This document shows, in pieces, positions 55,438 to 63,133 of a stretch of 64,000 nucleotides of DNA (position 1 is the stretch's first letter; each line of letters opens with the position of its first letter). Below the pieces are notes generated by a model that worked only from the letters and a program-made list of their open reading frames with translations, did not search any database and was not told where the DNA came from. The position numbers and the translations under genes are program-made. The stretch lies in assembly GCF_000739085.1 (NCBI RefSeq), contig NZ_CP009110.1, positions 4,774,001 through 4,838,000 of the forward strand. Direction: 5' to 3'. The stretch is from Amycolatopsis methanolica 239. Its GTDB lineage: Bacteria; Actinomycetota; Actinomycetes; Mycobacteriales; Pseudonocardiaceae.

Positions 55438-56646
55438 ATGGGCGCACTCGACGGAATCCGCGTCGTCGACCTGACCCGCTACCTGTCCGGGCCGACGCTC
55501 ACGATGCTGCTGGCCGACCTCGGCGCCGACGTCGTCAAGGTCGAGACGCTGCCGACCGGGGACCCGGCCCGCCAGTCCGGGCCGTTCCAGGACGGCGAAA
55601 GCGTCTACTACATGGCCTCCAACCGCAACAAGCGCAGCGTCGCCCTGGATCTGCGCAGCGAGGAAGGCAAGGCCGCGCTGCGCAAACTCGTCGCCGGGGC
55701 CGACGTGTTCGTGCAGAACTTCAAGCCGGGCACCACCGAAAGGATGGGGTTCGGCCCGGACGAGATGCGCGAACTCAACCCGCGGCTGATCTACGTCTCG
55801 CTCAGCGGCTTCGGGCAACGGCCCCCGGGAGCGGACCTGGCCGGCTTCGACCAGACCGCGCAGGCAATGTCGGGACTGATGAGCGTCACCGGCACGCCTG
55901 AAACCGGCCCACTGCGAGTCGGGATCGCGATCGCCGACTCCGCCACCGGCGTGTTCGGCGCGGTCGGTGTCCTCTCCGCGCTCTACGAGCGGGAGCGCAC
56001 CGGGCAGGGCACCGTGGTCGAAGGTTCGCTGATGCAGTCCATGCTGACGCTGCTGTCCTACCAGGCGCAGAAGTACCTGAGCCTCGGCGTCACTCCCGGG
56101 CAGGACGGCAACGACCACCCGATCATGTTTCCGCAGGGCACCTTCAAGACCCGCGACACGGCGATGACGCTGGCCTGCGGCAACGAGAAGATGTGGCAGC
56201 GCCTGTGTTCCGCGCTCGGCATGCAGGAACTCGAAGCCGACCCGCGCTTCGCCGACAACGCGAGCCGCATGGCCAACCGGACCGAGCTCCGCAAGATCAT
56301 CGAGGACGTGCTGTCGGCCAAGACCACCGAGGAGTGGATCGCCGAAGTCGGTGCGGCCGGTGTGCCGTGCGGGCCGGTCCTCACGATCCCGGAGGCCCTG
56401 GAACACCCGATCACGGCCGGCCTCGACATGGTCGCTCGTGTCGAGCACTCCACGCTCGGCCCGATGAAGGTGCTCGGTCAGTCGGTGCACATCGGCGGCG
56501 CGGACCCGCAATGGCTCCGCCGCCCCGCACCGATGCTCGGCGAGCACACCCACGAGGTCCTCACCGAACTCGGTTACGACGACGCCGAGGTCGCGGACAT
56601 GATCGCCACCGGCCAGGCGGTGCAGTGGCAGCACACCGCCGGATAA
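55438..56646 (+). CDS. CaiB/BaiF (class III) CoA-transferase
   Basis: The 402-residue protein has 'GIRVVDLTRYLSGPTLTMLL', 'LGADVVKVETLPTGD', 'NRNKRSVALDLRSEEGK' and the catalytic Asp in 'LAGFDQTAQAMSGLMS'. It moves CoA between carboxylic acids, probably activating the substrate of this operon before the crotonase step. The ATG starts 2 bases after the hydratase stop. Confidence 0.94.
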   Translation: MGALDGIRVVDLTRYLSGPTLTMLLADLGADVVKVETLPTGDPARQSGPFQDGESVYYMASNRNKRSVALDLRSEEGKAALRKLVAGADVFVQNFKPGTTERMGFGPDEMRELNPRLIYVSLSGFGQRPPGADLAGFDQTAQAMSGLMSVTGTPETGPLRVGIAIADSATGVFGAVGVLSALYERERTGQGTVVEGSLMQSMLTLLSYQAQKYLSLGVTPGQDGNDHPIMFPQGTFKTRDTAMTLACGNEKMWQRLCSALGMQELEADPRFADNASRMANRTELRKIIEDVLSAKTTEEWIAEVGAAGVPCGPVLTIPEALEHPITAGLDMVARVEHSTLGPMKVLGQSVHIGGADPQWLRRPAPMLGEHTHEVLTELGYDDAEVADMIATGQAVQWQHTAG

Positions 56647-56657
56647 CGGCCACCGCG

Positions 56658-56707
56658 CAACGCGAACCGGCTTCCCGCGGAGTGACGCGGGAAGCCGGTT
56701 CGCGTTG
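56658..56707. terminator. 22-bp perfect hairpin between converging genes
   Basis: CAACGCGAACCGGCTTCCCG at 56658-56677 begins a 22-base arm that pairs perfectly with 56686-56707 around GAGTGA. It separates the CoA-transferase stop (56646) from the GntR stop (56719) and should terminate both. Confidence 0.85.
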
Positions 56708-56718
56708 GGCGTGTGCTG

Positions 56719-57447
56719 TCAGGACTCGGCGGACTCCGCGATGGACGTGGCCAGCTTGTCGGCGGCACGGCTGAGGTGCTGGTGCATCGCGGCTTCGGCG
56801 GCGTCCGGGTCGCGCTCCACCAGGGCGCGGGCGACCTCGGCGTGTTCGTGCCAGGCGCTGTCGAAGACGTGCCGGATGTGCATCACGCTGACCATGGCGC
56901 GCTCCACGATGGACCACACCGGCACGATCGCGCGCTGGAAGTGGCTGTTGTCCGTCGCGGTGAGGATCGACATGTGGAACTCGCGGTCCGCGGCCAGCAG
57001 CTTGGCCGTGTCGTAGGAGGTGAAGACCGGCAGGTGCCGGTCCACCACCTGCTGGATGTGGCGGACGCTCTCGTCGGTTCCCTGCTCGGCGACGATGCGG
57101 ACGGCCTTCGTTTCCAGTGCCATCCGCACGTCGTAAACCTGACGCACATCGGGTGCCGTCAACTCCCGCACGGCCACTCCCCCACCTGCCAGTGGTTCGA
57201 GCAGGCCCTCCGCGACGAGTTCGGGGATCGCCGCCCGGATGGGCATCCGGCTCACCCCGAGTTGCTTGGCGACCTGGACCTGGTTCAGCTTCCCGGTGGG
57301 GATCTGCTCCAGGGCGATCGCCAGTCGCAGGCGGTCGCGAACGGTCCTGACCAGTGCGGTGCTGTCCCGGGGTGGCAGTTGCTCCAGTGCCGAGACCTCG
57401 GCCGACAGGTCCCCGATCCCTGGCGTGGCCACGCCCTCGTTCGCCAT
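56719..57447 (-). CDS. GntR-family regulator, FCD domain
   Basis: The 242-residue protein has the winged helix 'NQVQVAKQLGVSRMPIRAAI' and 'PELVAEGLLEPLAGGGVAVR', and an FCD domain with 'ADREFHMSILTATDNSHFQR', 'AMVSVMHIRHVFDSAWHEHA' and 'AAMHQHLSRA', giving the usual three-His metal site. The ATG at 57447 follows GAGAGG. A TGGATCC half-site (57491-57497) lies upstream, so it may bind the TGGATCCA motif here and at 51036 and 58642-58771 (inference). Confidence 0.92.
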   Translation of the reverse strand: MANEGVATPGIGDLSAEVSALEQLPPRDSTALVRTVRDRLRLAIALEQIPTGKLNQVQVAKQLGVSRMPIRAAIPELVAEGLLEPLAGGGVAVRELTAPDVRQVYDVRMALETKAVRIVAEQGTDESVRHIQQVVDRHLPVFTSYDTAKLLAADREFHMSILTATDNSHFQRAIVPVWSIVERAMVSVMHIRHVFDSAWHEHAEVARALVERDPDAAEAAMHQHLSRAADKLATSIAESAES

Positions 57448-57501
57448 GTAACACCTCTCGTCGGTCCGCGCCCAATCTAGCAGTGGACCATGGATCCCGG
57501 A

Positions 57502-57542
57502 GCCGGACACGGCCCGGGTCGCCGACCCGGGCCGTGTCCGGC
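57502..57542 (-). terminator. 19-bp perfect hairpin after ilvC-type gene
   Basis: GCCGGACACGGCCCGGGTC (57502-57520) pairs perfectly with 57524-57542 around GCC. It is 4 bases from the ketol-acid reductoisomerase stop and just upstream of the GntR promoter, isolating the two genes. Confidence 0.85.
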
Positions 57543-57546
57543 GTGC

Positions 57547-58560
57547 TCACGCGGTTTCGGTGATCTTCCGGTCGACCCAGGGCATCATGTCCCGGAGCCG
57601 GGCCCCGACCTGCTCGATGCCGTGCGCCTGTCCCTGTGCCCGCAGCCGCAGGAAGTTCGGCCTGCCGTTCTCGTCCTCGGCGATCCATTCGCGCGCGAAG
57701 GTGCCGTCCTGGATCTCCCCGAGAATCTTGGCCATCTCCTTGCGGGTGTCATCGGTGACGATCCGCGGTCCGCGGGTGAGGTCACCGTACTCGGCGGTGT
57801 CGCTGCACGAGTAGCGCTGGCGCGCGATTCCGCCCTCGTAGATCAGATCGACGATCAGCTTGAGCTCGTGCAGGACCTCGAAGTAGGCGATCTCGGGCTG
57901 GTATCCCGCGTTGACGAGCGTGTCGAAGCCGGCCTCGATCAGGGCCGAGGTGCCACCACAGAGAACGGCCTGCTCACCGAACAGATCCGTCTCGGTCTCC
58001 TCGGCGAACGTGGTCTTGATGACGCCGGCGCGCGTGCCGCCCAGCGCCTTGGCGTAGGCGAGCGCGACCTCCAGGGCCCGGCCGGAGGCGTCCTGCTCGA
58101 CGGCGACGAGCGCCGGGACCCCGTGCCCATCGACGAACTGCCGCCGCACCAGGTGCCCAGGCCCCTTCGGTGCGATCAGGGCGACGTCCACACCCTCGGG
58201 CGCGCTGATGTAGTCGTAGCGGACGTTGAAGCCGTGGCTGAACAGCAACAAGTTGCCCGGCCGCAGGTTCGGGGCGATGTCCTGCGCGTACAGGGTGCGC
58301 TGCACGGTGTCCGGCGCCTGGATGGAGACGACGTCTGCCTCCGCGGCGGCGTCCGCGGGCGTGAGGACCCGCAGCCCTTCCTCCTCGGCCTTGGGGCGCG
58401 ACTTCGACCCTTCGGGCAGCCCCACCCGGACGTCGACGCCGGAGTCGCGCAGGCAGAGAGCGTGGGCGTGCCCCTGGCTCCCATAGCCGATGACGGCGAC
58501 CTTCAGCCCCTGCAAGAGCCCTAGGTCTGCGTCGGCGTCGTAATAGACGGTGGCGGACAT
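57547..58560 (-). CDS. ilvC: Ketol-acid reductoisomerase (class I), stand-alone copy
   Basis: The 337-residue enzyme has the NADPH motif '[20 protein letters not shown]', phosphate-binding 'GLPEGSKSR', '[18 protein letters not shown]' and the metal-site motifs '[12 protein letters not shown]' and '[13 protein letters not shown]'. It normally isomerises and reduces acetolactate in valine/isoleucine synthesis. No ilvB, ilvN or ilvD is near. It is divergent from the amidohydrolase operon with three TGGATCCA sites between. This copy may serve a catabolic or regulatory need. Confidence 0.95.
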   Translation of the reverse strand: MSATVYYDADADLGLLQGLKVAVIGYGSQGHAHALCLRDSGVDVRVGLPEGSKSRPKAEEEGLRVLTPADAAAEADVVSIQAPDTVQRTLYAQDIAPNLRPGNLLLFSHGFNVRYDYISAPEGVDVALIAPKGPGHLVRRQFVDGHGVPALVAVEQDASGRALEVALAYAKALGGTRAGVIKTTFAEETETDLFGEQAVLCGGTSALIEAGFDTLVNAGYQPEIAYFEVLHELKLIVDLIYEGGIARQRYSCSDTAEYGDLTRGPRIVTDDTRKEMAKILGEIQDGTFAREWIAEDENGRPNFLRLRAQGQAHGIEQVGARLRDMMPWVDRKITETA

Positions 58561-58635
58561 CGCTGCACTTCCTTCCGAACGGTCTTCAAGCGGCTTGCGT
58601 CATCGCGGAGCCGTACCGCACGCTACCCGAATCCC

Positions 58636-58771
58636 GGCTCCTGGATCCAGGAGCCTTGTATACGGACTTGCACACGACGGCGAGCCGGTCGCTCGACCTG
58701 CATGTTTGAGATCCTGGATCCACGTGCCTTGCGTCACGTGATCCCGAGCCGTATCCTTGATCCTGGATCCA
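58636..58771. promoter_or_regulatory. Triple TGGATCCA operator array between ilvC and amidohydrolase operon
   Basis: TGGATCCA occurs at 58642-58649, 58715-58722 and 58764-58771, each in a CCTGGATCCA context. The first is inside a perfect 20-bp palindrome (58636-58655). TTGTATAC at 58656-58663 is a second FCD-regulator-like half-site. The array lies in a 381-base divergent gap with no other gene seen. Confidence 0.7.
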
Positions 58772-58941
58772 CAGTGGCGAGTGGTGGAGGCGGATCATGA
58801 CCGTCCCGCCTGCCGTGGCTCCCCCTCCCGGCGAACGCCTACCTCGCGGCCCGCGCCAGTCGCGTCTGGACGGGCGCCCCCGGTTCCCGCGCAACTCCCC
58901 GCCCACTCCACGGCCAAGAACTCGAAAGGTCTGTTCCGAAC

Positions 58942-60063
58942 ATGGTTGACACCGTCGTTGCCGAGAAGCAGGAACGCTCCGCGCCTCCGCCCGGTACCCG
59001 TCCGGCCGTCGTCGACTGCGACGTCCACCCCATCCTGACCACCCCGGAGGCGTTCCTCCCCTACCTGGACGAGTACTGGGGCGACCAGCTGATCGGTGCA
59101 CTGTCACCGAACTACGAACCGAACTACCACCCGCGCCACTCCCCGATCGCCCAGCGACCGGGTCTGCGCACCGACGACGACGGCCGCGCCGCCACCCGGG
59201 TGGAGGACCTGGTGGCCGACGTGTTCGCCGACGGGCACACCGATTTCGCGATCCTGAACTGCCTCTACGGCATCCAGCAGATGCACCAGCCGCGTCGCGA
59301 AGCGGCGCACGCCCGTGCGCTCAACGACTGGATCGCGCACGAGTGGCTGGCCCAGGACGAACGCCTGCGCGCCTCGATCGTCGTGCCGCAAGGCACCCCC
59401 GAGCTCGCCGCCGAAGAGATTGCCCACCGCGCCGGCGACAAGCGGTTCGTGCAGGTCCTGCTGCTGGGGCAGTCCGAACTGCTCTACGGACGCCAGATCA
59501 ACTGGCCGATCTGGGAAGCGGCCGAAGCGGCGGGTCTGCCCGTGACGATCCACCTGGGCGGTGTCTTCCGCCAGGCCCCGACGTCCGTCGGATGGCCCAC
59601 CTCCTACCTGGAGTGGTACGTCGGGCAGCAGTCCAACCTCGAGGCGCAGATCAACTCGATCGTGTCCGAAGGCGTGCTGCAGAAGTTCCCCGGCACGCGG
59701 GTGGTCGTCTCCGAGGTCGGATTCCAGTGGCTGCCGGCGTTCATCTGGAAGTTCGACAAGCTGTGGAAGAGCTACCGGCACGACGTGCCCTGGCTGGACC
59801 GCGCACCGTCCCAGCTGATCCGCGAGCACTTCAAGTTCACCACCGCCCCCTCCGACGGCGCCGAAGAACCCGGGGGCCTCGATCGGATCGTCGAGCGGAT
59901 GGGCAGCGACCAGATGCTCGTCTACTCCAGCGACTACCCCCACAACCACGCGTCCGGGCCGCGGCAGATCGAAGCCGGCACGTCCGACAGCGAGCTGATC
60001 GACCGCATCTACCGGCACAACGCCTGGGACCTGTACCAGCTCAGCGTCCCCGGCCACGAGTGA
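58942..60063 (+). CDS. Amidohydrolase family protein (PF04909, ACMSD-like)
   Basis: The 373-residue TIM-barrel metal hydrolase has 'VVDCDVHPILTTPEAFLPYL', 'LPVTIHLGGVF', 'VVVSEVGFQWLPAFIWKFDK' and the metal Asp in 'MLVYSSDYPHNHASG'. PF04909 members are decarboxylases (ACMSD, gamma-resorcylate) or hydrolases. It starts the operon and is followed by a paralogue. Together they may form a heteromer or act in sequence. Confidence 0.88.
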   Translation: MVDTVVAEKQERSAPPPGTRPAVVDCDVHPILTTPEAFLPYLDEYWGDQLIGALSPNYEPNYHPRHSPIAQRPGLRTDDDGRAATRVEDLVADVFADGHTDFAILNCLYGIQQMHQPRREAAHARALNDWIAHEWLAQDERLRASIVVPQGTPELAAEEIAHRAGDKRFVQVLLLGQSELLYGRQINWPIWEAAEAAGLPVTIHLGGVFRQAPTSVGWPTSYLEWYVGQQSNLEAQINSIVSEGVLQKFPGTRVVVSEVGFQWLPAFIWKFDKLWKSYRHDVPWLDRAPSQLIREHFKFTTAPSDGAEEPGGLDRIVERMGSDQMLVYSSDYPHNHASGPRQIEAGTSDSELIDRIYRHNAWDLYQLSVPGHE

Positions 60064-60079
60064 GAAAGGCGGCACCGCC

Positions 60080-61213
60080 ATGACTGCCATCGACCACGCC
60101 CCCTCCGCCGCCCCCGTGGGCGAGGCCCGGCTCGGTACCGGGATCTTCGACGTCGACATCCACCCCGTGCCGCGCGAAGGCCTGATCGCGAGCTACCTGC
60201 CCGACCGGTGGCGCCGGCACATCCACGAGTACGGCGTGCGCACCACCAACGGCCTGACCCACGTCACCGAGTACCCCCAGATGTACGGCGGCGCCATGCG
60301 CAACGACGCGTGGCCCGACGACGGCTCCTACCCCGGATCGTCGCTGGAGCTGATCCGGTCCCAGCTGCTCGACCCGTACAACGTGACCGTCGGCGTGCTG
60401 CAGTGCCTTGCCCCCGGTGGGCAGACCCTGAACCCGGCCAGCCAGGCGCTGGACCCGCGGGTCGCCGACGTGCTCACCCGGGCTATCAACGACTGGCAGC
60501 TCGAGCACCTGGTTTACCCGGAGCCGCGGCTGCGCGCCTCGGCCCCGGTCGCGTTCGAGGCCGCCGAGTTCGCGGTCAAGGAGATCGAGCGAGTGGGCTC
60601 CAACCCGGGTGTCGTGTCGATCCTCGGCCTGAGCAAGACCCTGGAACCGCTGGGCAGCCGCAAGTACTGGCCCATCTACGAGGCCGCCGTCGCGCACGAC
60701 CTGCCGATCCAGTTCCACCTGTCCCAGGGCGGCGGGCACGCCAACACCGGAACCGGGTGGACCTCCTACCACACCGAGTACCACGTCGGGCACACCCAGA
60801 GCCTGCAGTCGCAGATGCTCAGCCTCATCCTCACCGGGACCTTCGACCGGTTCCCGGACCTGAAGGTCATGTTCGTCGAGGGCAACGTCGTGCACTTCGC
60901 TCCGCTGGTGCAGCGGCTGGACTACCACTGGAAGACCCTGCGTGGCGAGGTCGCCGACCTGCAGCGCAAGCCCTCGGAGTACATCCGCGACCACATCTTC
61001 GCCTCGACCCAGCCGATCGACGAGCCGGAGAACCCGAAGCACCTGGCCGAGATGATCGAAGAGTTCTGCCCGGACAACGTGGTCTTCGCTTCCGATTACC
61101 CGCATTTCGACTTCGATTCGCCCGAGACCGTCTTCCCCAGCGTCTTCCCGGACGACCTGCGCGACAAGATCATGCGTACCAACGGGTTGCGGTTCTTCGG
61201 GCTGGAGGGCTGA
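60080..61213 (+). CDS. Amidohydrolase family protein (PF04909), second paralogue
   Basis: The 377-residue protein parallels the previous one: 'IFDVDIHPVPREGLIASYLP', 'DLPIQFHLSQGGGH', 'KVMFVEGNVVHFAPLVQRLD' and 'VVFASDYPHFDFDSPETVFP'. The DxH start and final SDYPH metal ligand are kept. AGAAAGG precedes the ATG at 60080, 16 bases after the first stop. Identity between the two is low by eye, so they are old paralogues. Confidence 0.88.
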   Translation: MTAIDHAPSAAPVGEARLGTGIFDVDIHPVPREGLIASYLPDRWRRHIHEYGVRTTNGLTHVTEYPQMYGGAMRNDAWPDDGSYPGSSLELIRSQLLDPYNVTVGVLQCLAPGGQTLNPASQALDPRVADVLTRAINDWQLEHLVYPEPRLRASAPVAFEAAEFAVKEIERVGSNPGVVSILGLSKTLEPLGSRKYWPIYEAAVAHDLPIQFHLSQGGGHANTGTGWTSYHTEYHVGHTQSLQSQMLSLILTGTFDRFPDLKVMFVEGNVVHFAPLVQRLDYHWKTLRGEVADLQRKPSEYIRDHIFASTQPIDEPENPKHLAEMIEEFCPDNVVFASDYPHFDFDSPETVFPSVFPDDLRDKIMRTNGLRFFGLEG

Positions 61214-61217
61214 TCAC

Positions 61218-61712
61218 ATGCCGAAGTACGTGGTGGCGGGCACCTCCGAGATCGAACCGGGCGAGCGCAAGATCGTCGAACTCGAAGGCCGCAAGATCGG
61301 TGTGTTCAACGTCGACGGCGAATACTTCGCGCTACTGGACCAGTGCCCGCACGCCGGGGCGGCGCTGTGCAGCTTCGGCACGGTCTTCGGGGTCTCCGAC
61401 GCGGACAAGCCGGACGGCGACATCTCCTACGAGCGCAACCGCGCGATCCGCTGCCCCTGGCACGCCTGGGAGTACGACATCCGCACCGGTGAGTCCTTTT
61501 TCGACCCGCGCAACGCGCGCGTGCGCAAGTACGACGTCGAAGTCGTCCCCGGTTCGCCCGCGGACGTGGTCGACCCGGACGGTGGCCGGCAGAAGGGGCC
61601 GTTCGTCATGGAGGGCTACGCGGTGAGCGTCGAAGACGACATGGTCGTCGTCGACACCAGCCGACGACGCCCTGCGCGCGGCTCCCGCGCGCAGGCCCAG
61701 TCCCGAGCCTGA
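61218..61712 (+). CDS. Rieske [2Fe-2S] ferredoxin-like protein
   Basis: The 164-residue protein has a Rieske cluster site 'CPHAGAALCSFG' and 'CPWHAWEYDIRTGESFF' (C-x-H...C-x-x-H) near residues 37 and 79. A 30-residue insert between them and a C-terminal extension make it longer than simple ferredoxins. It lacks the mononuclear-iron domain of oxygenases. It probably transfers electrons from the reductase downstream. It starts 4 bases after the second amidohydrolase. Confidence 0.92.
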   Translation: MPKYVVAGTSEIEPGERKIVELEGRKIGVFNVDGEYFALLDQCPHAGAALCSFGTVFGVSDADKPDGDISYERNRAIRCPWHAWEYDIRTGESFFDPRNARVRKYDVEVVPGSPADVVDPDGGRQKGPFVMEGYAVSVEDDMVVVDTSRRRPARGSRAQAQSRA

Positions 61713-61811
61713 TCCTCCTGCGTCCCCGCTGGGCCGGCACCAGCGACCGGCCCGGCGGGGCTTCCACGGCCACCCGATGCTGGCCGCACCTCCCGAAATG
61801 GATGGTTTCCG

Positions 61812-62777
61812 ATGACGCACACCTTCCCTCGCGGCCCCGCCGAGGTGCCCGCGGTCGTCGCCGAGATCGTGCCCGAGGCCGACGGCATCAAGTCCCTGCG
61901 GCTCGAACCCGCCTCCGGCGACAAAATGCCCGCATGGGAACCCGGCGCGCACATCGACCTCGTCCTCGCTCCCGGCCTGGAGCGCCAGTACTCGCTGTGC
62001 GGGGACCCCACGGACCTGCGCAGCTGGCGCATCGGAGTCCTGCGCGAACCCGAAAGCCGTGGCGGATCGGCACACGTGCACGAGAAGCTGTCCGTCGGCG
62101 ACCAGATCCTCTGCCGCGGCCCCCGCAACAACTTCGCGCTAACCGAGGCCGAGCGGTACCTGTTCATCGCCGGCGGCATCGGCATCACCCCGATCCTGCC
62201 GATGATCCGGCAGTGCGAGGCAGCGGGGAAGCCGTGGAACCTGTTCTACGGGGGCCGGGAAGAAGCGTCCATGGCATTCCGGGCGGAACTCACCCCGTAC
62301 GGCGACCGCGTCACCTACTGGCCGCAAAACGTCCACGGCCACCTCGACCTCCCCACGATCCTCGGCACACCCCAGGCCGGCACCGCCGTCTACTGCTGCG
62401 GCCCCGGCGGCCTGCTCGACGCCGTGGAACAACGGTGCGAGGCATGGCCCGACGGCGCACTGCACCTGGAACGCTTCCGCCCGAAGGACGGCGCACTCGA
62501 GGGCGAGAACACCGAATTCGAGGTCGTCCTGGACTACTCCGGCATCACGCTCACCGTCGCGCCGGACCAATCCATCGTCGACGCTGTCGAAGCCGCGGGC
62601 GTGCACATCCCCACCTCCTGCCGGGAAGGGACATGCGGCACCTGCGAAACCGTGGTGCTGGAAGGCGAACCGGACCACCGGGACTCCTACCTGACACCCC
62701 AGGAGAAGGAGTCCGGCGAAGTCATCATGCCGTGCTGCTCCCGGTCCTGCTCCAAGACCCTGATCCTGGACCTGTGA
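61812..62777 (+). CDS. PDR/VanB-family oxidoreductase (FMN, NADH, 2Fe-2S)
   Basis: The 321-residue protein has a flavin domain ('GAHIDLVLAPGLERQYSLCG'), an NAD domain ('LFIAGGIGITPILPMIRQCE') and a C-terminal plant-type ferredoxin ('CREGTCGTCETVVLEGEPDH', then a final Cys in 'MPCCSRSC'). It is the normal reductase of Rieske oxygenases such as VanAB or phthalate dioxygenase. No oxygenase alpha subunit lies beside it in this window. The ATG follows 99 bases after the Rieske gene. Confidence 0.94.
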   Translation: MTHTFPRGPAEVPAVVAEIVPEADGIKSLRLEPASGDKMPAWEPGAHIDLVLAPGLERQYSLCGDPTDLRSWRIGVLREPESRGGSAHVHEKLSVGDQILCRGPRNNFALTEAERYLFIAGGIGITPILPMIRQCEAAGKPWNLFYGGREEASMAFRAELTPYGDRVTYWPQNVHGHLDLPTILGTPQAGTAVYCCGPGGLLDAVEQRCEAWPDGALHLERFRPKDGALEGENTEFEVVLDYSGITLTVAPDQSIVDAVEAAGVHIPTSCREGTCGTCETVVLEGEPDHRDSYLTPQEKESGEVIMPCCSRSCSKTLILDL

Positions 62778-63133
62778 ACTTCACCATCGACATCGCGTCC
62801 GCCCTGACCGGGGGGTGGTCAGCGGTGCCTCCCCCCGTCGAACCGAGCCAAACCCGCATCTCGATCGCCGGCGAGCGCTTGGAGAATCATGCGGCTCCTC
62901 GGTCGGCACGCCGCAGCCGCAGGACCGGAGCGATCAGCCGTCCGGACCGAGTCCCTCATCTGTGGCCCGTATCCAAGCGATGTTTCGCGGTGGTGCTTCA
63001 GGTGCGAGCAGGTGAACGTGCAACGTGACGAGGGATCGACGCAGGACGGCTGAAACCTGCCTGCACACCGCGGCTACCAACGAACGCCGCCGCCCGACGC
63101 AAATGTCTGGCGCCACAGTCACCAACGCGCGCT
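62778..63133. other. Intergenic stretch before IS5-type element
   Basis: No gene, terminator or repeat could be supported here. Confidence 0.3.
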
